Source of the DNA: Vitellaria paradoxa | Taxonomy: Eukaryota; Streptophyta; Magnoliopsida; Ericales; Sapotaceae | DNA: 64,000 nucleotides | Assembly: GCA_019916065.1 (NCBI GenBank) | Contig: CM034237.1 | Location: forward strand, 38,732,485-38,796,484 | Direction of reading: 5' to 3' | The notes under the pieces: model-generated | Database searches by the model: none | The model's input: the letters and a program-made list of their open reading frames with translations, nothing else | Told to the model about the DNA's origin: nothing | Program-made: the position numbers and the translations under genes | Part shown: positions 1 to 12,110 of the stretch, one piece after another | How the letters are laid out: every line of letters starts with the position of its first letter | How positions within the stretch are numbered: the first letter of the stretch is position 1

Positions 1-1933
1 ACATAGAGAAGATGTACATAAGTCTCACACAGTCATACTTCCTTCCAATCAGATTGTGTTACCTGTATTGTAGATCTCAAGATCAATTTGCTTAATTAGT
101 TATTAAAATCATTAAATAACAGATAGTCCTTTTGTAGGTGCACATCAAGAAACATGTTTGAGGACGATTATATACGTGATTGTGATGTAAACTATCTTGT
201 CTTCAAAGTAATGGTCATTCAATCCCGACTGAGGTCCATATTGCTTGGTTGGTTCGGGTCATCAAGATGGTTTTTCAATCAAACTTGCTTGATAGGGTGC
301 ACCTTATCAGATGCCTCCAATTCCCTCGATCACCGAAGCGAGCTGAGAGAAATTCAATAGTCACCTCAGTCAAAAACCACCCTATCAAATGTTATTATAT
401 TTTATTGAAATCAGCATTCCATAAGAATTGGAGTCCTGCTTTCACTAAGTATACTAAATGATAGAACGAGATAAACCATGAGAATGAATATTTCATTTGA
501 ACCCATACCATTATACCAAAGGTGGCCTTAGAACCTTCTCTTTGGGAACTCAAACTGGCACCTAAGCCTATATATATTATTATGCTTACAATCTGATCTT
601 GCCGTGTTAAAAAAAAAAAAAAATCTAATCTTGCCAACCCTATTTTTGAATTTTATTATTAGATATTCTCGTACGTCATATATGTATATTCTTTGTCGTC
701 ATCCTGTTTTGTTGGTGAAAGAACCTAAAACTATTATTAACTTGCACTAACAAAGGTTAAACCCAAAAGTATTGAAATCCTCCAAATCAGTTTCAACCAA
801 AAAAAAAAAAGGAAGAAACGCTCCAAATCAAAAGCAAGTTTTATCATTAGTCGACGAATTCTTTTTACACGGGCAATAATAGCTAATATATTGGAGGTAT
901 ATACAAATTTATTAACAATCAATTGCACTAACAGTCTTTTAATTAGATCTGATTTTTAATTTATTTCTTCATCTATTAATTTTAATATTTTGTTCTTCTC
1001 ACCTATTTGAAAGAGATTTCATTTGAAAACTATTAAAAAAGTTAGAGGAAATAAGATCAACAGTCAACTTTTTTTTGTAATATAACTTGACTAAGGCTAA
1101 AACACTCTTAAATACAAAAGAAATAAATAAAATAATATATATGCATATAAATTTTATTTTTCTTGTATTCTGTTTACCCATTTAAAAAATTAATTATAAT
1201 AAATGTTATAAAAGAATAATAGAATTTATTAAAATAAAAATTAAACTTTAATAATTAATAATTTATTATTAGAATGATTTATTTTGTTAATATTTTTAAT
1301 TAATCAAAATTAAGTACTATTAAAAATATATGTACTGTTTTATTTATATAATGAGGTCAATTTTTTATGTATTGTTGATTATTGACCTTATTATATCTAA
1401 TTTTTTTAACGATTTTTAAATGTAGTCCTTTTTAAATAAGTGAATGAATCAAAGTGTTAGGATTAATAAATAAAATGATAAATTGAAAATCAGATATAAT
1501 TGAAGGGATATAAATATAATTAACCTATTTATTAAGTATTAGGTGCCACTCGGACAGAAGTGTCATTCCCCCCACAATCAGGACCCCCACTGATAATCAA
1601 AAGAGAATTCAAGTATTGTAACAAAATACTTGATACTATAGACTTATAATCATTGAAGATTTAATTTTACCTATATGAAAGATTAATAAGATTTAATTTG
1701 CTTACATTTTGACTGGTGAAGGTATATCAATTTTTTTTTATTTCAAGTTATTTATATACTTTAATTAATTTCAAAATCATTCATTTTATGTCCTACCTTC
1801 GGCACATCATGCCTTTCGGTAGCAACAATTCAGAGCCACATGACCGTCCCATTTTAGTTAATTGTGTATTACACTACCTTGCTCATATTTAGATAAAATA
1901 AACAAAAAAAAAGAAAAAGAAAAAGAAGAGTAA
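1..1933. other. AT-rich intergenic sequence, no gene seen
   Basis: The stretch contains only short open frames without recognisable domains, poly(A) and poly(T) runs, and long AT-rich blocks (about 930-1500). I see no RNA gene and no transposon terminus that I can defend. Confidence 0.5.
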
Positions 1934-2259
1934 GGGTGCATTTGGAAGCAAAAAAATAGAAATTTTTAGTAATTTTTATTTTTGGGTGTTTGATAACACT
2001 TCAAAAGTTACTAAAAATTTCTTTAATTCTTTTTACCAAACAACCAAAAGTTCCTAAAAATTTTTCTAAGTTTTACCAAACAGCTAAAAGTTACTCAAAG
2101 TTCCTAAAAATTATCAAAATTCTTATTAAACACACAAAAATTGCTAAAATTTTTTAAAAATTTCTATTTATTTTACTAAATATATAAAAAGTTACACGTA
2201 AAAAACTTTTATTAAAAAATTATCAAAAGTTCCAAAAAATTTCATTTCCAAATGCATCC
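1934..2259. mobile_element. Tourist-like (PIF/Harbinger) MITE, 326 bp
   Basis: The ends are inverted: GGGTGCATTTGGAA on the left, and the right end reads GGATGCATTTGGAA on the opposite strand. The element is flanked by TAA on both sides (1931-1933 and 2260-2262), the three-base TWA duplication expected of PIF/Harbinger elements. The interior is AT-rich, with repeated words such as AAAAGTTACTAAAAATT on both strands, so the single strand could fold. There is no coding capacity. Confidence 0.75.
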
Positions 2260-2739
2260 TAAGAGCCACTTGGCCTACCTAAGTAAATGTAGTTGGACTA
2301 AGATCGATAAACAATATTGTTTATTGTAAACTTACAAATTAGGACGAAATAGGTGACAAAAGTGAAACATATTTGAAGGAGATGAATGAAGTAGAGGCAC
2401 ATGTAAGGGAAGATTCTCATCACTAAATGGCGAGATTCAAAGAAGAAAATAGTAAACTCAAAGAAAATGACATTATCAAAGTACTGATTACGAGATGATT
2501 TGAAAATTTATATCCCCTTTTGTAAATGAAAATACAAGAAAAAAAAACACATTTATAAGTTCGGGGATTCAGTTTATCAACCCCATTATTAAGTTAATTA
2601 TCGAAATCAACACAGCTAAATGTATGAGATGAGACATGGAAAGAATGAGACATTTATACCCAACCATGTAAACCTCAAGAAAGCATTCTATTAATCAAAT
2701 GTCAAGCAATGAAGATAATATCACCCCAGTAGACATTTA

Positions 2740-3168
2740 CATTCCGTTTGGAAACATTCCTCTTTTAGAATTAATTTCATTTTAAGATATAAAATTGATT
2801 TGATTTGATTTATTTTGGTAAATAAAATTTTATGTTTGAAATGCTTTTTGAATTTAAAAATAGAACTGATTTGATTTAAAAAAATATTAAATTTGACTAT
2901 ATTAATAGGAAATAGAAAATATACTAACTATGGTATATAAAGATAAATTTATTCACTTACTTAAATAACTTAAGAAAATAATGAATTATCATTAAATTTT
3001 ATTGTTTTGAATTGAATTTCAAATGATATATAAATTCTAAAATTTAAGTTATGAAATGAAATCATATCCAACTTGGAAAATTTTATTTTAATTTCAAACA
3101 TAAGAATTAACTAGAATTCTCACTAAATGAAATCAAATCCTATTAAATCCACCATTCCAAATGGAGTG
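2740..3168. mobile_element. Tourist-like MITE inside the copia integrase, 429 bp
   Basis: The left end reads CATTCCGTTTGGAA; the right end reads CACTCCATTTGGAA on the opposite strand. TTA flanks both sides (2737-2739 and 3169-3171). Copia integrase sequence is recognisable on both sides, so this insertion is younger than the copia element. Confidence 0.72.
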
Positions 3169-3486
3169 TTAGGACATTTATTTAAAATAACAAATAATGT
3201 TGTCTTAATGAGGTGCAAGTTCTTTTGCTTAGCAAGCCTATTTTGTCGTAGCATATAAAAGAAAAATAATTGATGAGGTATATCAAAGGAGAATATGAAA
3301 TCAATGTAGAATTTTAAAAAATATTCTATGGTATTGTCAATATAAAGGATTTTAATAAGTACACCAAATTGAACTTGAATTTTAGTATAAAAGGATTTAA
3401 AGAGATATAGTAATTCCAAACAATCTTTCATTAAATAAATTCCAATAACTCTAGAAAAACCATCCAAAAATGTAACAAAATACTAA

Positions 3487-3791
3487 AGTGCCATTTGGTA
3501 CACCTGTTTTGAATTCGTTTTTCCTTTTGCGCTTTTCAAAATAAGAAAAATAGGTTAAAACATATTTGGTCACTCTTGTTTTCAAAACCTGTTTTAGAAA
3601 ATAAAAAATGAATTTATAGATAAAATGCATAATGACTAAAAGTCATTTTGAGCATTTTTAGCCCAAAACAATGAGAATCCCAAAGCATGGCATTTTTTAT
3701 TTTCCGTCTTTTGAAATTTTTAAAACATAAAAAACATTAAACAGAAAATAAAAAATAAAAACAAAAATAGGAATACAAACCAAATGCCACC
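3487..3791. mobile_element. Tourist-like MITE, second insertion in the copia remnant, 305 bp
   Basis: The ends are AGTGCCATTTGGT and, on the opposite strand, GGTGGCATTTGGT, flanked by TAA (3484-3486 and 3792-3794). It separates the region before the integrase from the integrase core of the minus-strand copia element. Its interior (for example TTCAAAACCTGTTTTAGAAA) resembles the inner parts of both arms of the palindrome at 14581-15690, so the two are related. Confidence 0.7.
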
Positions 3792-5440
3792 TAAAAGATG
3801 AATTTAAAGATAAAACAACTTAGAAACCAAATATTTGAATGAATGAAAATGACGTAAAGACTCTTATCAACTTTACGATATAAAGAATCATGATGGTATT
3901 TTTCTAACTGACATAACTCACAATTAAAGATTGTAAGTAATATAAGCTTACCATAGACTATAATCTAACAAGCGAAGAATGACCAATGTGGTAATGAACA
4001 TATAATAGAGAGTCAACTGTAGAGCATGCTGTGGAGGCTTGCACATAAGGTGTGCCAAGGTAGCAGATCATCCTTTTATTTTCATGTACTCTACTGATTT
4101 GCTCATTTGTTTTCATATCTTAAATAATGACAGAATTAGGGAAGAAAGTTATCAAGTAGTATAATTGTTTGGTGATTTTACTAACAAACATGAAATTACA
4201 TAAAAATGATGAAACATATATGGCTGAAGAAAAAGGCAAAGAAGAACATTGATAGACCATGCCAATGCACTCAATGGGGTTACTAGAACCATCACAATTG
4301 TAGTGACAAGTGGAATGGTACATGAATATTGAATGTTAAACAAACCATGTATTTCAGATATATAGTTTAAAGCACCAAAGTTAATAATCTGAAGTGTGGG
4401 AGGATTGGTAGATAGAAAAGAATTAAAGTTACCTCAAAATGTCAGATTTATAGTAGGAAGATAAGCCTAATAAGTTATCTGATATCGAACAATTTAGAAT
4501 ATTTCGTGCCAAAAATAGTCACAATTAAGTAAAGATGGAATAGTTGCACTTCCACTAGGTGCAACTATAGGAGTAAGGGTATTAGTAATGATTGAACGTT
4601 CCATATAAGCTAGTTTGTAGAACCTAACACTTCTTGCATAGATGTTCTATCTTCCCAAAATGTGTACATTTAGTCCTAGTCCTTTTTCCACAACTACAGT
4701 CTCCTTGGCTACTATTGACATGACCATCTCGAGTGTCATGCCCAACATTAGTGGGATGAGCTACTGTTTAACTCGTAACTGCTGATCAAGGGGACTTAAT
4801 AGAAGGATAGTTTTTTGATACAACTCGTAGAGCTTGAGAGTATGTCTCAATGAAAGAAAAGAGATAGGCATCTCCGAGTATCTAGGCCTTGACTTGCTCA
4901 AAATCAAGATAAAGTTCGATGAGGAACTTAAGTACCACCATTTACTCTTATTATTTCTACATCTCATTAATATCAACTGGCTAAGGAGAATTCAACTCTT
5001 CTTACATCTTCTTCAAAGTAATAAAGTATTCGATAAGTGATGCTTTTTCTAAACTATTGGAGTTTGAAGAAATTACTAGAGACACTGTAAATACAACTGA
5101 CATCATTGGACTATAGTAAATGAATATAATCCTAAATATCCTTGCAAGTGTCTAAGCGAGTACATTGGTCTGCAACCTTTATCTCCATAGAGTTCCATAA
5201 TAGATAAGCGATGTCACATCATCTTTAATCAAAGTATCATTAGAATTCTCAACTTATACTATAGTAGATTCAATGAGATGCTTGTGCTTGCCAAGTTTAG
5301 TATAGGCAATTTTGAATGTCTTGACCATCAAAAATAATTCTTCCCATTCAACTTCTAGATAATCAAGTGGTTAAGTAGGCGGTTAAGTAGGCCAATTGTT
5401 TACACCAATTGTCATCAATTCTATATAAAGAGCACTCAAA

Positions 5441-6004
5441 AACTTGAATTTGATGCCAATGGGGATGATAAAGAGAATAAGTTGAAATTTGAGTGTTAAG
5501 AGTGTTGTTGTAGTTTAAATGTCATTAGAAAAAACATTAGAGAGTTTGCTAGTGGGAGGATAAATTAAGAAAAAAAATTGAAATAGATGTTCGGAACAAA
5601 ATAGTCACTAGAGGTGCTTTCAGAGTTTAATCATCATTGAATTTTATTGAATAGCGTTGCTGAAAGTAGGTGATCTTTCTAGCTGTTAGTTGTTATGAGA
5701 ATGAAAAACTACATGCTCTCACATACGTGTGCTAATGAAACTAGGATGAATGGATCTCACTCGTAATGTGCTAAAGCATACATGTGTGTGCATGGCTAAG
5801 ATTCCAGCAAGGGCAATAATTAGAGCTTGCCGTCAATAAAGTAGGTTCAGCTGTGGTCTTAATCTAACATGATTTGGCTTTTCTTGTCACAAACAAGGGC
5901 CTTAGGCTATAACATGAAATACAGACACAAAATTAAATACAATTTCTTGATACATACACAATAAACTAAAAAAAGACCTATAACATGATTCAGTATCTCT
6001 ATTT
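5441..6004. other. Non-coding sequence upstream of the copia remnant
   Basis: I see no gene here. It may include the leader or LTR of the minus-strand copia element, but I found no LTR boundary or primer-binding site. Confidence 0.35.
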
Positions 6005-6545
6005 TGATACTAATGAGGGGTATTTTCCCGATCTATCGAAGTAACAAAGCAAACCTCGTGACAGTTGAGTACTAGCACTGTAGGCCGAGCTATTCTGACC
6101 GAGCTGACTTCGAAAAGGCCGAGCACCAGTAGGACTCGGCCCCGAACTAAGCGCGAGGCACACGTAACATGGTTCTGAGATTCACGCTTGAGATATAGCC
6201 AGGAATCATTATGAATCAGCAAGGCAATGATCAAGATATACTTTGAATTCAATGTTTTCCTTATCTAGACAAGGAAATCAAAACAAATCAGGGAAAACTC
6301 CCAATTTGATTCTAGTTATAACTCAGTAAGAGATTCTTATAAATAGGGAACTCTTACAGGTATGAGACTCTGTCCTTGCTGTTACTTTGTCAAATTGAAT
6401 TTTCACTATTGTTTTGCTAAGTTAAGCATCGGAGGGTCTTTGGCAGGTACCACCCAGGTGTTCACAATATGCAGGCTTTGGATTGGAGTTTGGACTAAGG
6501 CTTCGAATTTTCACCATCATCAATTGGCCTCGTCTATGAGAATCG
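6005..6545 (+). mobile_element. Truncated LTR with TATA box and primer-binding-site remnant
   Basis: The segment has several GGCCGAG/CTCGGCC words (6090-6145), a TATA box TATAAATAGGG at 6338-6348, and ends near CACCATCATCA. It is followed at 6525-6545 by TGGCCTCGTCTATGAGAATC, which matches the common plant gypsy primer site TGGCGCCGTCTGTGGGA at 13 of 17 positions. No gag or pol follows on the plus strand, so this is an LTR plus a few bases of internal region. The left boundary is a guess. Confidence 0.5.
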
Positions 6546-6599
6546 AAGGGGTCATTAGCCCACCATTCTTAGTCTCTTAGTCCTTGACTGGGAGCATTG

Positions 6600-6770
6600 A
6601 TGATACCAAAACTATCCCATATCAAAAAAGAGTTAAGGACTGAGATAGCTTATAAGTTTACCTCCCCCCTATTAAACGCATTTTAAATCCGTGAGGGAAA
6701 AGCCTACGGGCGACCGGAAGCCAAAGTAGACAATATCTACCAGGTAAGCTTACGGCTTGCAAACGAAAAT
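6600..6770 (+). repeat. Fragment resembling a small LTR or TRIM element
   Basis: The wording (TTATAAGTTTACCTCC, ACGCATTTTAAATCCGTGAG, GACAATATCTACCAGGTAAG) resembles the U3-R part of short LTRs common in dicots. No second copy, primer site or boundaries are visible. This rests on family resemblance only. Confidence 0.35.
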
Positions 6771-7200
6771 AGATTATCATCAGATATCATGTAAAGGAAA
6801 TAAGATTTTAACAAAAGACTTGACACCTAATTGAGAACAAATAAAAAAAATCAATGACTCTATTCTATTTCCTATTCTAATAGACTAAAAAAATAAAACA
6901 ACACTTAACTACACTAACATTCATCTCATTCATTTTATAAAATGGTAAAGTAGGCTTAGCTTGAGGCGTTTGTTTCTTTGCTTGCCGCAGTAAATTATAC
7001 GAGAATTTATTGTTATTATTATTATTATTATTATTATGGGTAATTTACATTAACACCCCTTAGACTTTTCAATTTGTTACACTTACACCCCCTGTAGCCC
7101 CTTAATTTTTAAGAATTATAGAATAACCCCTGGGGACCACTATGGACCACACAACTACTTGCAGGAATACCCTAATAGTTTTTAGTAATTATAGAATACA
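6771..7200. other. Short internal near-repeats, no gene
   Basis: It contains an ATT trinucleotide run (about 7010-7036) and two similar clauses around AATTATAGAATA...ACCC at 7106-7126 and 7187-7203. There is no coding signal. Confidence 0.4.
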
Positions 7201-7222
7201 CCCTAGAATCCACACATTCTTC

Positions 7223-7414
7223 CTAAATTTTTAGATTTATGATATCTTTTGTCTCTTGATTTACTCCACGATCTACAGATATATCTATTAATATTAAATA
7301 CAAATCATACAAAGCAGTTAAAGGACTTCTTGAAACTTTAAAATCACATACATAAGAAGAAAAAGATTCAATAGAAGCAAAAAAGACAAGACAAACTGTA
7401 ATATCATAATTCAT
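7223..7414 (-). other. 63-codon frame just past the pararetroviral primer site
   Basis: This open frame starts about 45 bases downstream of the primer site, on the viral strand. In a circular viral genome this would be the leader or the first small frame. I recognise no domain, and it could be chance. Confidence 0.2.
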
Positions 7415-7458
7415 ATACTACTGACCTTCATAATATTCATAATCTCAGAACCGTCTGG

Positions 7459-7470
7459 GCTCTAATACCA
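7459..7470 (-). other. Pararetroviral tRNA-Met primer-binding site
   Basis: The minus strand reads TGGTATTAGAGC, one mismatch from TGGTATCAGAGC, the complement of the initiator tRNA-Met 3' end used by Caulimoviridae and many LTR elements. It lies about 75 bases after an AATAAA and about 165 after a TATA box on the same strand. Confidence 0.7.
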
Positions 7471-7536
7471 GTTGATTTTGCATGTTTGGATGCTCAAGTC
7501 AGGAAAATAAAATGAATACTTAATAAAACACTCAAA

Positions 7537-7544
7537 CTTTTATT
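7537..7544 (-). terminator. Pararetroviral poly(A) signal AATAAAAG
   Basis: AATAAAAG on the minus strand lies about 90 bases after the TATA box and before the primer site. In Caulimoviridae the poly(A) signal sits just downstream of the transcription start, giving a terminally redundant RNA. The spacing here fits. Confidence 0.6.
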
Positions 7545-7627
7545 AATAACACACAAACAGAAGATATATTGCAGAGAGATGAAGAGAGCATTCTCATTTT
7601 TTCATGTCCCCCTTCAATACATCAAGA

Positions 7628-7638
7628 CCCTTTAAATA
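7628..7638 (-). promoter_or_regulatory. Pararetroviral pregenomic promoter TATA box
   Basis: TATTTAAAGGG on the minus strand lies about 275 bases past the last viral frame, followed by AATAAA and the primer site in the order typical of a caulimovirid intergenic region. Whether the plant still uses it cannot be told. Confidence 0.55.
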
Positions 7639-7912
7639 GACTTCAGATGCGGACTCCAAATTCGGAATTCAAATTTACAAAATAAGGGATGGGGTCTGGA
7701 AAGAAAAAGACAACTGACAAAATAAAAAGTAATATAATAATGGAATTGCTTTTGGTTAAAGCAGATCCCTTCACATGGACTTCACATAGGCTCTGTCGTG
7801 TGTTGGATAAGGGTGCAGTCGGTTATGGCCCACTTTTGAAAAAGTTTATTCTTTTTTCTTCTAGCAGTATTCCTAGTTGGTCCACTGCGCTTCCGTGATG
7901 GTATAGCTTTTG

Positions 7913-9190
7913 TTAGCCTCCCATCATATTTTTAATATTGTGCCACTCTTTCTTAGTCATATTTTCCCAATAATCTTGTCCTGCTTGGGCATCATCGGCT
8001 GTGAGTGTGGCTTCTAATTCCATTTTGCCTTCAAATTTTTCATACATTTCATCGAGGTAGATTGCTACCTCTGATGGAGCATCAATTTCCATTCGACTAA
8101 CTTTGTTTAGAAAGTTGAGTGCTTCTTTCTTCTGCTCTTCAAAAGCTTGAAACATTAATGGTGGCAAAGGAGAAGATACAAACAATCTCCTATCGTCTGT
8201 TACCATATGTTTTTCTGAAAAATTTCGTAGAAACTTGGCTTGGTAAACTAATTCTACCTAAGACCACAACAGAATTTATTCTTCCAAAGTGACTTCATCT
8301 TTCGCCAGATTAGTGGAAACATAAGTATCAAGGATGGAATATTCCCTTAACTTCTAGATCTGATATGGCTCATAAAATCTTTCATTGCATCGCCATCCAA
8401 CAGAACTGTAAACTTCAAAAGCCATGGTTTTTCTTTTAAAACCATAGGAAATTTTGCTGATCATGGTTTTAATCATAGCTGGAAAATCTTGGTAGGGTGT
8501 TGCCTCTAATGGATTGAAGATGATCTTTTTGACCAAACCCCAATCAATTGCTTCGAACCTCTAGTTGTCACTTTGAAGGTCAAATTGAATTTTTTTTTGA
8601 TATAGAAAATAGAATCATATTTGGTTTTATCAGAAAATTCTTGAAGGATTGGCTTAATCCTTTGATCATTAATATATTTATTAATAATTAAAAATACTGT
8701 TCTAGGAATGACTTGTTTAGCCTCTTTGTAAAGTTTTATTCTTTTGACTTTTTCAAAATGAGTATTACCATTAGCAATTTTTAAAATTTTCATGATTTGT
8801 TGGATTTCAAAAAATCTTTTGGTAATCAAATAAAGCGGTTTCAAAGTCAAATTTTGAAATCATATTGTTTAACAATTCTTTTAACTTATTAATTTTGTCT
8901 TGGAGCTTTTTTAGCTTGTAAGCCATTTCGGTCATTGCTTTGCAGAATTCAATATTTTTTTCCTAAAATATGGCTTTTTCATAATTTATTCAGGAGCTTA
9001 TGGAGTTTGTTCTCCAAACCAGGTTTGAAGAAGTTTGGTATGGCTTCTTCTGTAAAGGCAAGTGGCTTTTTTCATTGCTTGAGCATAGCTTCCTTATGAC
9101 AAGCTTTTCTGAAATGTTTTTCTAGAAGAAGCATTTTCAGCTTGTTTAGCTGTTACTTCCTTACCCTTAGAGTTGGTTGCCCTGGACATC
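7913..9190 (-). pseudogene. Probable pararetroviral transactivator/inclusion-body gene, broken
   Basis: It lies between the RNase H and the promoter, where the last gene of Caulimovirus, Cavemovirus and Solendovirus encodes the translation transactivator. It starts near 9190 (MSRATNSKGKE) and runs through several frames: 8850-8506 (114 codons), 8536-8354 (60 codons) and 8206-7913 (97 codons, acidic C-terminus ending NMMGG). Charged, coiled-coil-like segments occur near 8.95-8.85 kb. The name comes mainly from position; I do not see a decisive transactivator motif. Confidence 0.5.
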
Positions 9191-9243
9191 TTAGCCTTGT
9201 TTAGCTTTTCTGATTTCTACAGTGTAAAGACTTTTGTTAGTCT

Positions 9244-9726
9244 CTAATATCCATCTAGGTGCCTGCTAAGATAATCTACAAGAATATTTTTAGTAGATCC
9301 AATATATTCAACTTCAAATGAATATTGAGAAATATAATTCGACCATATAATTCTTCTAGGATTATCTTCAACTCTCTTTTTCTTAAGAAAGTTTTTAACC
9401 CCTTGATTATCTGTTCTTATTAGAAACTTAGCAGAAGCCAAATAAATTTGAAATCTTTTTATACAATTTTTTATGGCTAAGAGTTCATTTTCAAAGATGA
9501 TATAGGTAAATTCATTTGGTTTGAACTTTCCGGAATTAAATTCACATATTAACTCTTTAGAACCTTTTTGTTCATTAAGAATTTTGAGAATATATGTTTG
9601 TTCAGGTTTCTCTTTTATTTTTACTGCTTTTAGTACTACTCCCCAAAATATTTCTAAAGCATCTATCTCTAAAATTAAGAGATCAAATTCTGTAGGAAAA
9701 TAATCCTTTAAATTAGGTTTGAACAA
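9244..9726 (-). pseudogene. Pararetroviral RNase H domain
   Basis: An open frame of 160 codons shows the RNase H pattern: a first acidic residue near DALEIFWGVVLK, a central acidic residue in FENELLAI, then LIRTDNQGVKNFL and a final segment ending VDYLSRHLDGY. This domain removes the RNA strand during reverse transcription. It is separated from the RT by frame breaks. Confidence 0.8.
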
Positions 9727-10019
9727 GGTTTTGATTTTTTTTAATCTCCTTGTATCTTCTTCATTCTATTCAATTTCTATATTAAAATTCTTTTGATTCT
9801 TTTGAACTTTCTTTAATTTTTCAAGGAATGGTTTTTCCCATTTTGAAAGACTTTTTACAAATTGTCTTCTATAGTTTAACAAACCAAGAAGACTTTGCAA
9901 GTCTTTTAAGGTTTCCAGTTTTTCTGGGAACTCTTTAATCTTTGTGATTATATAAGGTTGTAATACAAATCCTGTTGAACAGAGTACAATTCCCAAATAG
10001 TCAATTTCTTCTTTTTCTA

Positions 10020-10580
10020 TCTCAATCTTTTTTGGGCTGAGAATTATACATTATCAATAAATTTTTTATGAACTATTTCTAAATGATGTTTATGCTCTTC
10101 CCTGTTTTTAGAGAAAATTAATACATCATCTATGTAGACTATACAAATTCTTAATATCTTTAAAGATATCATCCATCTATCTTTGAAATATTTGTGGTGC
10201 ATTACATATTCCAAATGGCAGAACTGTCCACTGGTAATGGCCATATGAAGCTGAGAAAGCAGTCAATGGTTTTGACTCTTCTATAAGCTTGATTTGCCAA
10301 AACCTGATTTACAATCAAACTTACTAAATATTTTAGCACATCTAGTTTAAGTTACGAAAACATCTTTTCTAGGTATAAAATACCCATCAAAGACTAAATT
10401 TTCATTCAATTTTTTGTAATTGATGACCATCCTAGCTTTTCCTCTTTTTCTTTCACTATGATTCATTACAAGAAAAGCAAGACAAGAATGTTGACTTCTA
10501 GTTGGTTCTATAAGTCTTTTGTTAAGAAGTTCTTTTATTTGAACTTGGAATTCGTCTATATCCTGTTTGGTATAGACCAT
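10020..10580 (-). pseudogene. Pararetroviral reverse transcriptase, fragmented
   Basis: Two open pieces carry the RT core. 10580-10347 has the N-terminal fingers (LNKRLIEPTRSQHSC, KARMVINYKKLNENL). 10244-10044 has the catalytic box YIDD at 10136-10125 followed by VLIFSKNREEHKHHL. A further piece at 9996-9766 covers the connection toward RNase H (LQSLLGLLNYRRQFV). At least two frame breaks separate the pieces, so no polymerase can be made. Confidence 0.85.
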
Positions 10581-10697
10581 AGGTTTTACTCTAATTATTT
10601 TCTGTTCATCTTTTAATTTTAGATGACAGTTTCTGGGAGTTTTTTCCTATAACATTAGAGGATCTTCTAAGAAATTTGGGCTTAGCTTGTTATAAAG

Positions 10698-11129
10698 CTA
10701 ATGAGATTCATCACTTGATTTTAATGAATCGATTAAAATTGGACTACTATCACCACGCTTGACTGGCGCGAATCCTTTAGAACAAATGGAATCATGTGTT
10801 TTCAACCAATGAATCTGATAAGATTTATTTCTATCAGTTAAGGTTACATGCTTATGGGATACACTCATAGGATAATATTGAGTTAGGAAATTATTTCCTA
10901 AAAGTATATCCCCATGCATTAAAGGAAAACATAGTATTTTTGGGATCCTAAAGGTCTTTTTACCTTTAGTGGTTTTTATTGAAAATATAATGTCATTTGC
11001 TTTAAAGTCCATTATAAAAGTGGTATTATTAGCATTTTTTGCTAAGACAGGATTTTTCATTTGAGTCCAATATTCTTTAGGTATGGCATTTGGTTGACAT
11101 ACCGCAATTGTAGTTCTAGTATCCATCAA
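10698..11129 (-). pseudogene. Pararetroviral aspartic protease region
   Basis: An open frame of 143 codons lies directly upstream of the RT. The active-site triad position reads DTR (11120-11112) instead of the DTG of retropepsins, followed by TTIAVC. Farther on, FPLMHGDILLGNNFL resembles the second conserved segment (ILLG). The changed triad would inactivate the enzyme if the reading is right. Confidence 0.7.
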
Positions 11130-11429
11130 TGCATGTAGGCTATATAGTTTATAGCCTTCAAATTCAAATGTGGTTTCAATGTAACAATATTTTCTCTTAT
11201 TTTGGTTGTAAAAAAAGAATATTATTTCTGTACCTATATTTAATTGTTCAAAGATAATGGATTTTTGTTCTTCTTCAATAGAAGAACTTCCAGGAAGAAC
11301 TGGAACTTGGATTCTTCTTAATCCAGTTTCTCCATCAAAGCTGCTTGAGCTTGATGAACTTTCTTCAAGATTTTTGAAGTTATCAATTTTAAATAATTTT
11401 CTACTTGCAGATAATTTGTTATTTTTGAA

Positions 11430-12110
11430 GTAGAGTGCATTTCATGATCTTTGAAATTCAATTGATCTACGAGAATCTACGAGAAGATTCTGGTTGGTTG
11501 ATCTCTTGTAAAATTTTCAAATACCCATTATTTGGTATTCTTAAATCTTTTATATCAATCAATCTTGATTTGATTTCAGTGTCAAATGGTTTAGGTTCAT
11601 ATAACTTAACCATAACAAAATTAACTTTGTTTGTTTTGACTTCAGTATCGCTAGTTAATTGATGAATAGTTGTCTAAGATATTTTTAGATCATTGACATT
11701 TCCGTCCATCTTAATATTTTGAGTTTGTATTCTCAGTGTTAATGTGTCTTGGATTTTTTTATCATTTATAGACACAAAATAATTTGGTTTGATTCTGAAG
11801 AGGATTTCTCTAGAAATAAGATTGGACTCTATTCCCCCTATTAGTGATTAAACAAGGTCATGAAATCTCTTATCTTGTATTACACATAAAATTGGTTAGT
11901 CTATTCCAAGCCTGAACAATGGCTTAATTTTTATTTGGATTATGCCAATGTGAATGAATCTTACTTTATGATAGTTTTGTTTAAGTCTCCTAATTAATTT
12001 TTTTTCTTCATCGAAAATTTTTATTTCAACTTGCCCATTAGAGGAGGATCTTGCCTTTGTTATACCTTTGCATTTTCGAAATGTTGAGCTTGCCAAGGTT
12101 TAAACCTGGA
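11430..12110 (-). pseudogene. Pararetroviral movement protein region
   Basis: The clearest block is at 11960-11896: IHIGIIQIKIKPLFRLGID, the signature segment of 30K-type movement proteins of Caulimoviridae. Upstream (12096-11960) lies ASSTFRKCKG. Downstream, with breaks, are segments such as LISREILFRIKPNYFVSI and DTLTLRIQTQNIKMDGNV. These proteins form tubules through plasmodesmata. The gene lies after the coat protein rather than before it. Confidence 0.7.

Larger units (their letters stand above)
2545..5440 (-). pseudogene. Degraded Ty1/copia retrotransposon (gag to integrase)
   Basis: On the minus strand, many frame breaks interrupt a copia polyprotein. About 5.40-4.70 kb resembles a UBN2-type gag, including a stretch like FEQVKAQILGDAYLFSLIET, followed by the position of a zinc knuckle near 4.65 kb. 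About 4.25-3.85 kb matches the region before the integrase (SSLPFSSAIYVSSFL, SKITKQLYYLITFFPNSV, then a LCQLEKYHH-like segment). The integrase core lies at 3467-3169 (DGFSRVIGIYLMK, NRLAKQKNLHLIKT) and resumes at 2739-2550 (a HLINRM-like stretch). Two MITEs (2740-3168 and 3487-3791) sit inside the integrase region. I see no RT, RNase H or paired LTRs, so the element is truncated and dead. Confidence 0.7.

Noticed and set aside
7459..7470. Primer site as part of the copia remnant rather than the pararetrovirus
   Set aside because: The copia gag starts about 2 kb away with another LTR fragment between, whereas the TATA, AATAAA and primer-site order directly after the last viral gene fits the pararetrovirus better.
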